In this document: positions 43,527 through 52,697 of the stretch, one piece after another
Layout: every line of letters starts with the position of its first letter
Position numbering within the stretch: position 1 is the first letter of the stretch
Source: Nitrospira sp.
GTDB lineage: Bacteria > Nitrospirota > Nitrospiria > Nitrospirales > Nitrospiraceae
NCBI GenBank assembly: GCA_036984305.1
Contig: BQWY01000001.1
Location: forward strand, 3,617,501-3,681,500
Reading direction: 5' to 3'
Length of the DNA stretch: 64,000 nt
The notes under the pieces: generated by a model
Told to the model about the DNA's origin: nothing
Database searches by the model: none
Seen by the model: the letters and a program-made list of their open reading frames with translations, nothing else
Made by a program: the position numbers and the translations under genes

Positions 43527-43910
43527 CTAATAGTGAGCTCGTTCATTCCGTTTCATCTGAACCGAGGCTGTCAGATTCCTTTCTTCCGGTGAGTCATTCA
43601 CGAACGGCAGGGGTAGCTGAAGCGGGTGCTCCTTGCGGGCGGCTGCTGCGCGACTGGGTTTTACGTACGACGACACCGGGGTGGGCATAGGCCCCTCGAA
43701 CACCTCGAAGCAGGGCAGGTCCTCCTCGAATAAGTTGAGGCTATACGTCCGGCGCACCGGGGAGGCCCGCGTGAGCCATACCACGGTGAAGCACCACAGG
43801 TCCGCTGTGCGCCCGACCGTATCCACGCGGGCGAGCGTCCCAGTGGGTGCATCCCACCGGTCCACAACCACGCGCACGAGGTTGCCAACTATCACATCGC
43901 CCTTCGTCAT
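43527..43910 (-). CDS. Copy 2 of the hypothetical island protein
   Basis: Identical translation to 32,886-33,269 (MTKGDVIVGNLV...). Confidence 0.45.
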   Translation of the reverse strand: MTKGDVIVGNLVRVVVDRWDAPTGTLARVDTVGRTADLWCFTVVWLTRASPVRRTYSLNLFEEDLPCFEVFEGPMPTPVSSYVKPSRAAAARKEHPLQLPLPFVNDSPEERNLTASVQMKRNERAHY

Positions 43911-44377
43911 GGCCCACCGGGGCGAGAGCCTGCCTGATTTGAGAGGGGGCGTCAAACTATGAGGGGAACGACGCCAACAGAGGGGGTTTTCAGATAGAAA
44001 TTGACCACCCTTAGGGAACCATAGGCCGAGGATTTTCGATGTCGAAAATGGCTCCAGGAGCGCCGATTCCGAGATTAGCGGGGGTGTTCCGTGGGAGGGA
44101 TCGCAACCATGCTCTCGATATCAGCAGGTGCTAGAAATTTTTTGGGAGTCCCACATTGCCGGGGTACAGCCTACGCAAGGCACCCCCGGGTCACCCTTCC
44201 CAAGCCTGGCCCCCGGTCCCTCTGGCCAAGTGTTATTAGAGTGTTAGCGAACGAGGCAAATCGGTAAGATTCTAGACAGAATGAGACAACGTGAGATAGG
44301 CGGTCCTGATCGTAACTCACTGAAGAAGCGCAGGGATGGCCTATCATACCGCGTCCTTCAGCCGCCCCCTTGAAGCC

Positions 44378-44424
44378 ACTCTTAATCAGCGGGCCGTAGG
44401 TTCGACCCCTACACGGCCCACCAT
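44378..44424 (+). repeat. Repeat-derived extra copy of attR
   Basis: Identical to 33,739-33,785; present only because the block is repeated. It does not mark another island boundary. Confidence 0.8.
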
Positions 44425-44596
44425 ACCGCACCTCGTCAGTATCACCATACATGGGCGGAACACCGCGCCACTTCCTCGGCCGGAGGCCATTACCTGGCTG
44501 AAGTACTGAATCTCTTACCTCCGGCTCGGGAATGAGTTGAGGACTTCATTTCCCTTGTCTTGCGCTCTCATGCCGGTTTCAGTATCGTGCTAAGCC

Positions 44597-45500
44597 ATGC
44601 CCCCGGCGCCTGCGTCGCCTGAGCAACTCCTGGTGTTCACTGACCTGGATGGCTCGCTCCTTGACCCTGTCACATACTCCTGGGATAACGCACGCGAGGC
44701 CCTCGAACAACTGTCCAGCCGAGAGATTCCGCTGATTCTCGTCTCGAGCAAAACGCGCGCGGAAATTGAACCGCTTCGGCTAGAACTTCAACATCGCCAC
44801 CCCTTTATTACGGAAAATGGAGGGGCAATTTTTATCCCCCAAGGATACTTTATGTCGGTTTCTCAGGAAGCCCGCATTCGTGAGGGGTTCGAGGTCATCG
44901 AATTGGGAGCCCCCTACGCATCACTGCTTCGCGCACTGCGCGACATCGAGCACGCCGCCGGAATTCAGCTTCGCGGCTTCCACGACATGACGGTCGACGA
45001 AGTCGCCACCCGCACCGGCCTCACGCTCGACGAGGCCGAACTTGCCATGCGACGAGAGTACGATGAGCCCTTCATTATCGAAGGCCCGCCCTCCCTCCTC
45101 CCGGTTATCCAGCGTGAGGCCGCGGAACGACAGCTCTCGGTCACGACGGGGGTCGTTTCCATCATCTCCTTGGTGAAAGCGACAAGGGCCGGGCCTGCCT
45201 TCACCTCCTGGACCGCTACCGTCGGCACTGGCACCGGCCGCCCAAGTCCATCCGATCGATTGGTCTCGGCGACAGCGCGAACGACCACCCGATGCTGGAG
45301 GTCGTGGATGTTCCGATCGCGATTCAGCGCGCCGACGGCTCCTACGATCCAGACCTCCACGTAGCACATCTCATCAAAGCCCGGGGAGTAGGACCTGTCG
45401 GCTGGAATTCAGCCGTCCTCGATCAATTGGCGCCTCCCCCTGCGCGGACTCGACGGAGGCGCCAAGAAACCAAGCGACCTGCCCCCCGAGTTCCAGGTAA
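44597..45500 (+). pseudogene. Copy 2 of the MPGP-like phosphatase, frameshifted
   Basis: Identical to 33,958-34,863 up to SVTTG; there a G6 run is G5 (45,148-45,152) and the frame is lost, so motif IV (IGLGDSANDHP) is out of frame. A second contraction at 45,482-45,487 follows. Probably sequence error. Confidence 0.8.
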
Positions 45501-45692
45501 GGACCTGCATTTACCGGCTTGGCTTCCGTCTCGTGTCATAGTATAAGAGGGCCATCATGCCCAGCCTGCATCGGCTTGACGTGATGTCGACACGCCTCTC
45601 ACCGCTGGTATAGTCAACCGTCGTTGAGTCAGCACATCGTCGATCCAATCAGCAGTCACCGCCATTCACTCTCATCAAAGGGAGATACGCGC

Positions 45693-46543
45693 ATGCGTTC
45701 ATTGCTCGCTCTATCCACCCAGCGAATCGTTTTCGGATTGCTGGTACTGGGATTACTCGGCGGGTGTTCCGGGAAAAAGATTTCGACCGGCGTCGGCGAT
45801 CAAACCTCGACCCCGGTCAGAAGGCATCAGCCCCGCCCCCGCCACAATCGGAAATCGTGACTGAGCCGATCCCTCCGCCTCCTGTAGAGGGGCCGGCTGA
45901 ACCGCCGCCCCCGCCACCAGTCGTCGAGCCGGCGCCAGAACCGCCAACATCGGTTGCTGAGGAAGCACCGCCTGCGGCAGTCGCGGAAGAGCCAACGCCT
46001 CCGGCAGCCGAAGAGTCGCCGCCATCGCCGGTTGTTGAAGAGCCGTCGCCGCCCCCAGCCGCCGAGGAACCGCCGCCATCACCACCGGTCGCGGTTGAAC
46101 CGGAGCCTCCAACTTCTGAAGCGGCGCCGGAACCAGCCCCGCTGCCACAGATCGCGCAAGCACCCGAGGCCAAACCGGTAGAGCCTCCTCCGCCTCCGAT
46201 GGAGGAGCCTTCCGGTTCCTTGGAAGACGTGTATTTTGATTTCGATCAGTCAGCGCTACGCGAAGATGCACGGGCCACGCTGGAGGACAATGCCAAGCTT
46301 TTGCGTAACACTAGCGACGGGAGGGTCATTATCGAAGGGCACTGCGATGAGCGAGGCACCTCAGCCTATAATCTAATTCTGGGCGAACAACGCGCCAAGT
46401 CCGTGAAGCGCTACCTGGAGAATCTCGGCATTGAGGCCTCAAGCCTGTCGATCGTCAGCTATGGCAAAGAGCGTCCATTCTGCAAGGAGCACAACGATGA
46501 GTGTTGGCAATCGAACCGCCGCGCTCACTTCATTATGAAATGA
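45693..46543 (+). pseudogene. Copy 2 of pal, frameshifted after the lipobox
   Basis: Same start and lipobox as 35,056-35,907. The C5 run after DQTST is C4 (45,811-45,814), moving the spacer and OmpA domain out of frame with the signal peptide. The OmpA part remains intact in the other frame. Probably sequence error; loss of pal by true mutation is unlikely. Confidence 0.8.
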
Positions 46544-46619
46544 GGCATCGGGGTGCCCCCGGAGACACCCATTCATTGCCGCACGGACGCATTTGCCTAT
46601 CCGCGTCTTAAAATCGATA

Positions 46620-46657
46620 CCCAGGCTCCGATAGCCATAAGGTTATCGGAACCTGGG
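46620..46657 (+). terminator. Copy 2 of the pal terminator hairpin
   Basis: Same hairpin as 35,984-36,021. Confidence 0.5.
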
Positions 46658-46747
46658 GCCATTTTCCGCCCTTCCCGCAGTTGACTGCACTAAATATCCA
46701 TCGCACGTCGCTCAACCTGACATGACAGCCGACGTCCGCTTCAGACT

Positions 46748-47094
46748 GAACCTATCTCAAAATTGTTACAGCAACAGTGGTGGGAGGGTGTTCGTGGAAC
46801 TCGGTCGGCTGGCGAGTGGTGAGCCGCGCCAGCCTCGCCCTGATACGGTGATGTTGGGCACGCCGGCTGACGTGCTCGGCTTGGTTGGTCACCTCCAGGA
46901 GCAGGTCGGATCGTCGACCCGCAGCGGGTCTGGCCTGCGGGCCTCAGCCTCCACCATGGCGAAAGCTGGCGGACTCATCCCCTCCAGCCGTAGAAGAGAG
47001 GAGAGGGGGGCGGGACACACCGCTCGCAAGCTTGTCCCCGCTCGGAGTCTTCCGTCACGGTGTCAGGCTCAAAACACAATTTTAAGATAGGTTC
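46748..47094. mobile_element. Copy 2 of the MITE-like element
   Basis: Same inverted repeats and interior as 36,112-36,458. Confidence 0.6.
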
Positions 47095-47168
47095 TAGAGC
47101 ACCGGACCCCGGGTGTCATAGGTTTGCCGGGGAATTGCCGCTCACACATGCTCCAGCCTGCCACGGAC

Positions 47169-47200
47169 AAAAAAAGCACCCTCAGTGAAACTGAGGGTGC
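47169..47200 (-). terminator. Rho-independent terminator of the MFS/glycosyltransferase operon
   Basis: On the minus strand GCACCCTCAG-TTTCA-CTGAGGGTGC (47,176-47,200) is followed by seven T's (47,169-47,175). A perfect 10-bp stem with a long T-run; it ends transcription of the gene stopping at 47,242. Confidence 0.9.
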
Positions 47201-47241
47201 TCAGAACAAGCGCGAGGAAAATTGAGAGAGAACCCCTGCCG

Positions 47242-48561
47242 CTAACGAGCCACAACCGAGGTGCGGCTGCAACGCGCAGCGAAGAACGCCGTCCCAAACA
47301 GTACTAGGCCAATCCCGATCAGACTCACGCTCGGCCCCATGGCGTCAGCAGCCCATCCGAATCCCGCCATGCCCGCCATCGAGGATGCCATACCGCCAGT
47401 ACTGAATGTTGTGAATACCCGACCAAGTAACGGCTCAGGTGTCACCTCCTGAAGCACGCCCCACACAATAGGCATAAACACCGCTGTGCATGCTCCGATG
47501 ACCACGATAAGTGCGATAGCGAGAAGCGGTGTTTGCAGGGTGCTCAGCAGACATACAGAGAGGCCTCCAAGCGACATTGCCCCAGCCACCATGCGAAACC
47601 GGCTGAAAAGGTCATGCTGCCCTTTGGAAGCAAGCCAAGCCGAAGTAAGGAGCATCCCCATCCCCAAACCGGACCACAGCCACCCCAGCTCCAATGGACC
47701 CACGGCCAAGCTGCGCTCGGCAAAGACCGGCAGCATGAATACGAACGCGCTCACACCCAAGCTGTACAACGTCGCGGTGAGCATCAGAGAAAAAATCGTG
47801 CGGTCGCGATTGAAGACGAACCGAAAGCCCACACTGAGTTCCTGAAGGAAAGACCCTCGCGGCGTCTCGGTCCGGTCCGCCCAATCAACCTCGCGTACTC
47901 GCATCGGCATGAGGCAGAGGGCAGAGATCAGAAACGTCACCGCATCGACGTACAACACATTCTGTGCCCCAATGGTTGCAATACCGATCCCACTGATGAT
48001 CGGACCAATTAAGACCCCGGCATTGGCCGTGCCTTGCAACCAGGCATTCGCTGAGGTGAGTTGGGTTCGGTTCACGATCATGGGCACGGCTGACGCTAAG
48101 GCCGGTCCGAAAATCATGGACACGATGGCATTGAGAAAGACGAGACAGTACAGCCCCTCCAGCGTCAGCAGATCGAGGGAGTAGAGCGTCGGAATGAGAG
48201 CCACCAGCACGAATCGGGCGATGTCGACACCGACCATCGTCGCCTTCTTCGGCAATCGATCCAAGTAAACGCCCATGATGGGGCCCAAAAGTAATGGAGG
48301 AACGGTCTGCAACAGCCCGATCATGGCCATCTTCAGGGCCGATCCCGTCAGTTGGTACACAAACCACAACAACGCCACCTTGCTCAGGCTGTCTCCGATC
48401 TGCGAGGTCAATTGACCCCAAAAGAGAAGCCCGAAATTGCGGGTCCGAATCAACTCCCAACCGGGCGGCAACATATTGGTCACCCTCGCGCGGAAGGTCC
48501 CCAACCCGGGTTCGCTCCCTGCTCCGCCCGCTATCACTTGCCCTTCACTCATGACAGACAT
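47242..48561 (-). CDS. MFS transporter (DHA3/enterobactin-exporter-like), paralogue 1
   Basis: A 439-residue protein with ~12 hydrophobic segments. The first-loop motif DRLPKKATMVGVD and the opening RNFGLLFWGQLTSQIGDSLSKVALLWFVYQLTGS are typical of the DHA3-type MFS drug/siderophore exporters. It shares layout and motifs (WGVLQE, LLQTVPPLLLGPI) with the transporter at 52,698-53,990, so the two are paralogues. It begins 2 bp after the glycosyltransferase stop, with GGAG about 9 nt upstream of the ATG, forming an operon. The substrate is unknown. Confidence 0.85.
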   Translation of the reverse strand: MSVMSEGQVIAGGAGSEPGLGTFRARVTNMLPPGWELIRTRNFGLLFWGQLTSQIGDSLSKVALLWFVYQLTGSALKMAMIGLLQTVPPLLLGPIMGVYLDRLPKKATMVGVDIARFVLVALIPTLYSLDLLTLEGLYCLVFLNAIVSMIFGPALASAVPMIVNRTQLTSANAWLQGTANAGVLIGPIISGIGIATIGAQNVLYVDAVTFLISALCLMPMRVREVDWADRTETPRGSFLQELSVGFRFVFNRDRTIFSLMLTATLYSLGVSAFVFMLPVFAERSLAVGPLELGWLWSGLGMGMLLTSAWLASKGQHDLFSRFRMVAGAMSLGGLSVCLLSTLQTPLLAIALIVVIGACTAVFMPIVWGVLQEVTPEPLLGRVFTTFSTGGMASSMAGMAGFGWAADAMGPSVSLIGIGLVLFGTAFFAARCSRTSVVAR

Positions 48562-48563
48562 CG

Positions 48564-49655
48564 TTAAGGCTCCAGTACCGGGTAAGGCTCAGACAAGGCC
48601 GTCCGCGACCGGGTGGTCGACAGAAACCGATTCTCCCGAACCAGTTCTTCGTAGATCTTCAGATAATCCTTCACCATTCGTTCGGCGGTGAAACGCCGAT
48701 CAAATGCCGCGCGGCAACGACGTCGGTCGATCGTGTCGAGACTGGCTACCGACGCGACCATCTCGTCGAGCGTTTCGCTGATAAACCCAGTCACCCCGTG
48801 GTCGATAATTTCCGGAATCGACCCACGGCGATAGGCGAGTACCGGCGTGGCGCACGCCAGCGATTCGATGAAGACGATCCCGAATGGTTCAGGCCAGTCG
48901 TACGGACAAACCAGCGCCAGCGCATTGCCGACAAACTCTTCTTTTTCGTCGTCCGTAATCTCTCCAACAAACTCGATCAGAGGATGGCGCAGCATCGGCT
49001 CGATTTCGGCCCGGAAATATGCTTCATCGGCCGGATCAACCTTTGCTGCGATTTTTAAGGGGATTCCGACCCGCTTGGCCACTTCGATTGCCTGGTCAGG
49101 TCGCTTTTCTGGAGCAATCCGTCCAAGAAACGCGAGATACTGTCCGGGTTCAAACCGCGGCGCGTAGAAGTCCGGCAGCCCATGGTGGACCGTCCCCGCC
49201 CAGTTTGCCCAGGGAAGGGGGCGGCGCTGCGCATCGGAAATCGAAACCAATGGGATCTCGGCGAATTCGCGGAAGATTGGTTGCAATTCGGGCAGATCCA
49301 ACCGCCCGTGCAAGGTCGTGACTACCGGGGTGCGGATACGTCGCGCCAGTGGGAAGCCCAGAAAGTCCAGATGGGAATGAATCAAGTCGAACTCGTCGGC
49401 CATCGAGCCGAATGCCCGCTCTTGCAGGAGGACCTGGGGAGCATCGCGATTGAAAATGCCGGTGTTCAGCCGCAGGGCTTGCGGACAAATGGCCTCGAGA
49501 CGCGCAGCCGTCACTGAATCGCCGCTTGCAAACAAGGTGACCTCATGCCCTTGCCGAACGAGTTCTTCCGTGATGTACGACACAATACGCTCCGTTCCCC
49601 CGTAACGCTGGGGCGGAACGCTCTCCCACAACGGTGCGATCTGCGCGATTTTCAT
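48564..49655 (-). CDS. Family 4 glycosyltransferase (GT-B fold)
   Basis: A 363-residue GT4-type enzyme. It opens with KIAQIAPLWESVPPQRYGGTE, a G-rich acceptor loop, then LTLHGRLDLP, FLGRIAPEKRPDQAIEVAKR (donor-phosphate region), and PFGIVFIESLACATPVLAYRRGSIPE, the E-x7-E nucleotide-sugar motif. It transfers a hexose from a nucleotide sugar onto an unknown acceptor. ATG 49,655 has a perfect AGGAGG. The frame extends to 49,781, but that part lacks support. It is co-transcribed with MFS paralogue 1 and near a glucan-debranching-type enzyme. Confidence 0.88.
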   Translation of the reverse strand: MKIAQIAPLWESVPPQRYGGTERIVSYITEELVRQGHEVTLFASGDSVTAARLEAICPQALRLNTGIFNRDAPQVLLQERAFGSMADEFDLIHSHLDFLGFPLARRIRTPVVTTLHGRLDLPELQPIFREFAEIPLVSISDAQRRPLPWANWAGTVHHGLPDFYAPRFEPGQYLAFLGRIAPEKRPDQAIEVAKRVGIPLKIAAKVDPADEAYFRAEIEPMLRHPLIEFVGEITDDEKEEFVGNALALVCPYDWPEPFGIVFIESLACATPVLAYRRGSIPEIIDHGVTGFISETLDEMVASVASLDTIDRRRCRAAFDRRFTAERMVKDYLKIYEELVRENRFLSTTRSRTALSEPYPVLEP

Positions 49656-49695
49656 GCTTCCTCCTAATCTACGATCCTTCATCTGAAAAAGTCGT

Positions 49696-50052
49696 TTACT
49701 TCGCCGGTTGGACTGACATCGCGTGGCCATCTGGCGCAACCTGCACGTCGACCCATTCTCCCGGGACCAAGGGACGATCACGCTTCGTCTGCGAATCCAC
49801 TCGTAGTCGATGGAAGCGCCCCATCGAGTCCCTTACCACATAGATGAACATCTGACCGTGCCCCTCAATCGCGAACAACTGAGCACGGATCGTCTGTAAG
49901 GCCGGTTGTTGCTGAACTGTCCACGATGAGGGATCCATTGCAGGAGCTGTTCCACACAGATGCGCCTCCAGGCTCGATGCTAGGAGAACAACAGCGAAAT
50001 ACCTCCACACCGGGAGAAGATTCCGTTTTTTTTCTATGGCTTGTATCCACAT
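49696..50052 (-). CDS. Small exported protein, ~118 aa
   Basis: The ATG at 50,052 starts MWIQAIEKKRNLLP with a hydrophobic stretch VWRYFAVVLLASSLEA, a signal peptide or membrane anchor. The mature part (LQTIRAQLFAIEGHGQMFIYVVRD, DRPLVPGEWVDVQVAPDG) resembles a small OB/beta domain. No family is recognised. The frame extends to 50,271 with no ribosome site for either start. Confidence 0.55.
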   Translation of the reverse strand: MWIQAIEKKRNLLPVWRYFAVVLLASSLEAHLCGTAPAMDPSSWTVQQQPALQTIRAQLFAIEGHGQMFIYVVRDSMGRFHRLRVDSQTKRDRPLVPGEWVDVQVAPDGHAMSVQPAK

Positions 50053-50482
50053 CGCGGTGCTTCGCGTCTCAGTGATCAGCCTATGATGACCACTTGGGCT
50101 TGACAATGGACAAAACTCCATTGGGTGAAAACCGAAAAATATACTGTAGGCTGCTATATGTGGGTTGTAGGGTTTTCTAGACAGACCCAAAGTGGGACTA
50201 ATCCACAGGAAAAATATTTGTCCAATTTCAAGGTCGTCTGAGTGGGTCGGCAGCAGGTCGGTCCAACTCAAGGAAAAGAGGTGGGTTACTGAACTCCTAT
50301 CATGGACGGACCTGTGGATAACTCTATTGCAGGAGAACTATTTCACTGGTAGGCCTGAATGGCCCTGTATGCACTCACATACATATAAAAATCTTTTTCT
50401 TCGGCTATTTAGAGGTAAATGGGCCCAAAAGTCAGTTCTACGAAAAACGCCACAATCGACGATGTGTGAGGCCAGATGGGCC
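50053..50482. other. A+T-rich non-coding region
   Basis: About 430 bp, markedly richer in A+T than its neighbours. A plus-strand frame (50,192-50,575) shows no start signal or family features. I see no RNA gene or clear hairpin. Confidence 0.35.
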
Positions 50483-52654
50483 TCACTTTTCATGTACGAT
50501 CTGAACGCCATGGTCTGCCCTGATCACTTCCATCCGCAGCCCTCCCCGCTCGCGCTTGAGAGAAAAATCCACTGACCCGTCACCGACCCGGAGATTTCGA
50601 ATACTCATATCGCGAAGGAAATCAGGAAGCACCGGGTGTTGGAGGGTCACTCTCCGGGTGATGCCATCGATGCGCAACCCCAGGGAAGCAGCCAGCAGCA
50701 TGAAGGCGGCGCCGGCGCTCCACGCTTGAGGCGCACAGGCGACCGGATACAAACTCGGGCCCTCATCTTCCCGACGCGGAAATCCGCAAAACAGCTCTGG
50801 AAGTCGATAGAGACCCATGTGAAGTGAGGCCTCGAAGAGCGTCTGCATGATCGTTCTCGCCTGCTCGGTCATGCCGTAGCGTGACAGCCCCATGGCAATG
50901 ATGGCGTTATCGTGAGGCCAGATCGACCCGTCATGATACGACATCGGACTGTACCGCGCCTCACGATCTCCAATCGTCCGTATGCCCCATCCGGAAAACA
51001 TTTCCGAACCCAACAGCGTCTTGGCCACGCGGTGTGCCCGCGTCGCATCCACGATTCCCGTATACAGACAATGTCCGGCGTTAGAAGCCTGCACGAGACA
51101 TGGCCGCTTGGCTCCATCCAACGCCAGCGCATAATTCGACAGCGCTTCCGACCAAAAGGTAGCTTCGAACCGTTCACGGATCAACGCCGCTTCCTGTGTC
51201 AGACTTCTTTCTCGCTCAGAGGTCCCCAGGGCCCTGGCGCAAGTCGCAGCCGCCAGCTTCGCCGCGTAGACATATCCCTGGACTTCGCAGAGAGCAATAG
51301 GTGCTTCCGCCATCGCCCCATCGCGATGAAAGATTGAATCATGTGAATCCTTCCACCCTTGATGGACCAACCCATGGGGCGAACGCCTGGCATATTCGAT
51401 AAACCCGTCGCTATCGACGTCGCCGTACTGATCAATCCATTCGAGGGCTCGCTCAATGTTTGACCAGATGGCGCGGATACACTCCACGTCTCCCGTGCAC
51501 TCGTAATACGCGCCGGCCAACATGACGAACAACGGAGTCGAATCCACGCTGCCGTAATAGCGCCCAAAGGGAATCTCGCCCAGGGTTGCCATTTCCCCCA
51601 ATCGGCTCTCATGGAGGATCTTGCCTGGCTCGGCATCGCGCTCGGCACTCGCCTCCACCGCCTGGTGATGGGCCAGATACTGAAGGACTCCCTTGGCCAC
51701 GAGGGGGTTCACCCAGAGATACTCGAGTGCCGTGATGATCCCGTCACGTCCGAACGGGGTGCTAAACCAGGGGACGCCCGCGTATGGATACAGGCCCTGC
51801 GGGGTATCCGTAAACATCATGTATAAGTCGGACCGCGACCGGTGGAGCCAGTTATTGAACTGCCAACTCGAGGTTGTGATTTCACATTCCTGTGACACGC
51901 AGGCCTCGATCATCCGGCTCATCTCCGCACAGGCCTGATCGTAGGACCGAGGCTCAACCGGACTTCCCTGACGCTCACAGGTCACAGTGAGCGCAATCAT
52001 CATCGATTCCTTGGGCGCGAGGCGACAGTTGAAGACCGCCTCGGTTTCGCTCAACCGGTCCGGCGTCGGATCCCATTGCACGTGCGTGCGGCGCACGACC
52101 CCATCCAGCCCTTCGTATCCCAACGTGACCACTGAGCCGGTAACCGCACTCTCCAGACACCGCCCCTTTCGGGACCGGGTCATCCCCCTTACTTCGAAAA
52201 TATCCGCATAATCGGCCCCAAATCGAAACATCAGATCGAGTTCTGTCGGTTCCAGGCCGTAATGCATCAGGCGGATTTGCTCGTAGCAGGTCCCATTCCA
52301 CAGAAAGCGGGAACGCAGGATATGCACAGTGCCTCGCATAAGTGCGAGGCGCCCTCCCCGCCGTACATCAAGGTTGGTCAAATCGACTGTCAAGGCGGCG
52401 TTGTCCTCCTTGACCATGGAACTGAGAAACATCGGTCTCTCCCGGCCCAGAAATAATTCGAGATACGACAGGTACCGAGTGCCTTCATGGTAGAGCCCAT
52501 GGGTGAACGCTTCCACGGGCTGAATGTCCCCGTAGCGATCGAACACGCCGAACGTTTCGCCCTGTTTCAATACCCGTGTCCGATCGTCGATCAGTGAAGA
52601 CTCGGCATGAATATAAAACTCGTCGTTGATACGGATGATCGTGTCCACCGTCAT
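50483..52654 (-). CDS. Amylo-alpha-1,6-glucosidase / glycogen-debranching-type glycoside hydrolase
   Basis: A ~723-residue protein. The N-terminal domain (FGVFDRYGDIQPV, LYHEGTRYLSYLELFLG) is the bacterial debranching N-terminal module. The C-terminal (alpha/alpha)6 barrel has YPYAGVPWFSTPFGRDGIITALEYL with catalytic Asp, GWKDSHDSIFHRDG, and SYHDGSIWPHDNAIIAMGLSR. It hydrolyses alpha-1,6 branch glucose in glycogen or related glucans. ATG 52,654 (GGAACGGAGG upstream) is used; the frame to 52,750 overlaps the upstream MFS gene. It lies directly downstream of MFS paralogue 2 on the same strand, and phosphoglucomutase is 4.5 kb away. Confidence 0.88.
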   Translation of the reverse strand: MTVDTIIRINDEFYIHAESSLIDDRTRVLKQGETFGVFDRYGDIQPVEAFTHGLYHEGTRYLSYLELFLGRERPMFLSSMVKEDNAALTVDLTNLDVRRGGRLALMRGTVHILRSRFLWNGTCYEQIRLMHYGLEPTELDLMFRFGADYADIFEVRGMTRSRKGRCLESAVTGSVVTLGYEGLDGVVRRTHVQWDPTPDRLSETEAVFNCRLAPKESMMIALTVTCERQGSPVEPRSYDQACAEMSRMIEACVSQECEITTSSWQFNNWLHRSRSDLYMMFTDTPQGLYPYAGVPWFSTPFGRDGIITALEYLWVNPLVAKGVLQYLAHHQAVEASAERDAEPGKILHESRLGEMATLGEIPFGRYYGSVDSTPLFVMLAGAYYECTGDVECIRAIWSNIERALEWIDQYGDVDSDGFIEYARRSPHGLVHQGWKDSHDSIFHRDGAMAEAPIALCEVQGYVYAAKLAAATCARALGTSERERSLTQEAALIRERFEATFWSEALSNYALALDGAKRPCLVQASNAGHCLYTGIVDATRAHRVAKTLLGSEMFSGWGIRTIGDREARYSPMSYHDGSIWPHDNAIIAMGLSRYGMTEQARTIMQTLFEASLHMGLYRLPELFCGFPRREDEGPSLYPVACAPQAWSAGAAFMLLAASLGLRIDGITRRVTLQHPVLPDFLRDMSIRNLRVGDGSVDFSLKRERGGLRMEVIRADHGVQIVHEK

Positions 52655-52697
52655 GCCTCCGTTCCAGTCTTGTATGGATGGTTCGAGCGAGACTCGC

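Larger units (their letters stand above)
36527..47162 (+). repeat. Long tandem repeat, copy 2 (10,636 bp), with six homopolymer contractions
   Basis: It repeats 25,885-36,526 head-to-tail. Differences found are six single-base losses: T7 to T6 (42,692), C6 to C5 (44,183 and 44,210), G6 to G5 (45,148), C7 to C6 (45,482) and C5 to C4 (45,811). No substitutions were seen in the parts compared. It starts within the IS remnant and ends just before a unique terminator. Most likely an untrimmed assembly overlap. Confidence 0.95.

Noticed and set aside
41930-46543. Real pseudogenisation of dTIR, MPGP and pal in copy 2
   Set aside because: All differences are one-base homopolymer contractions with no substitutions, the pattern of consensus error.
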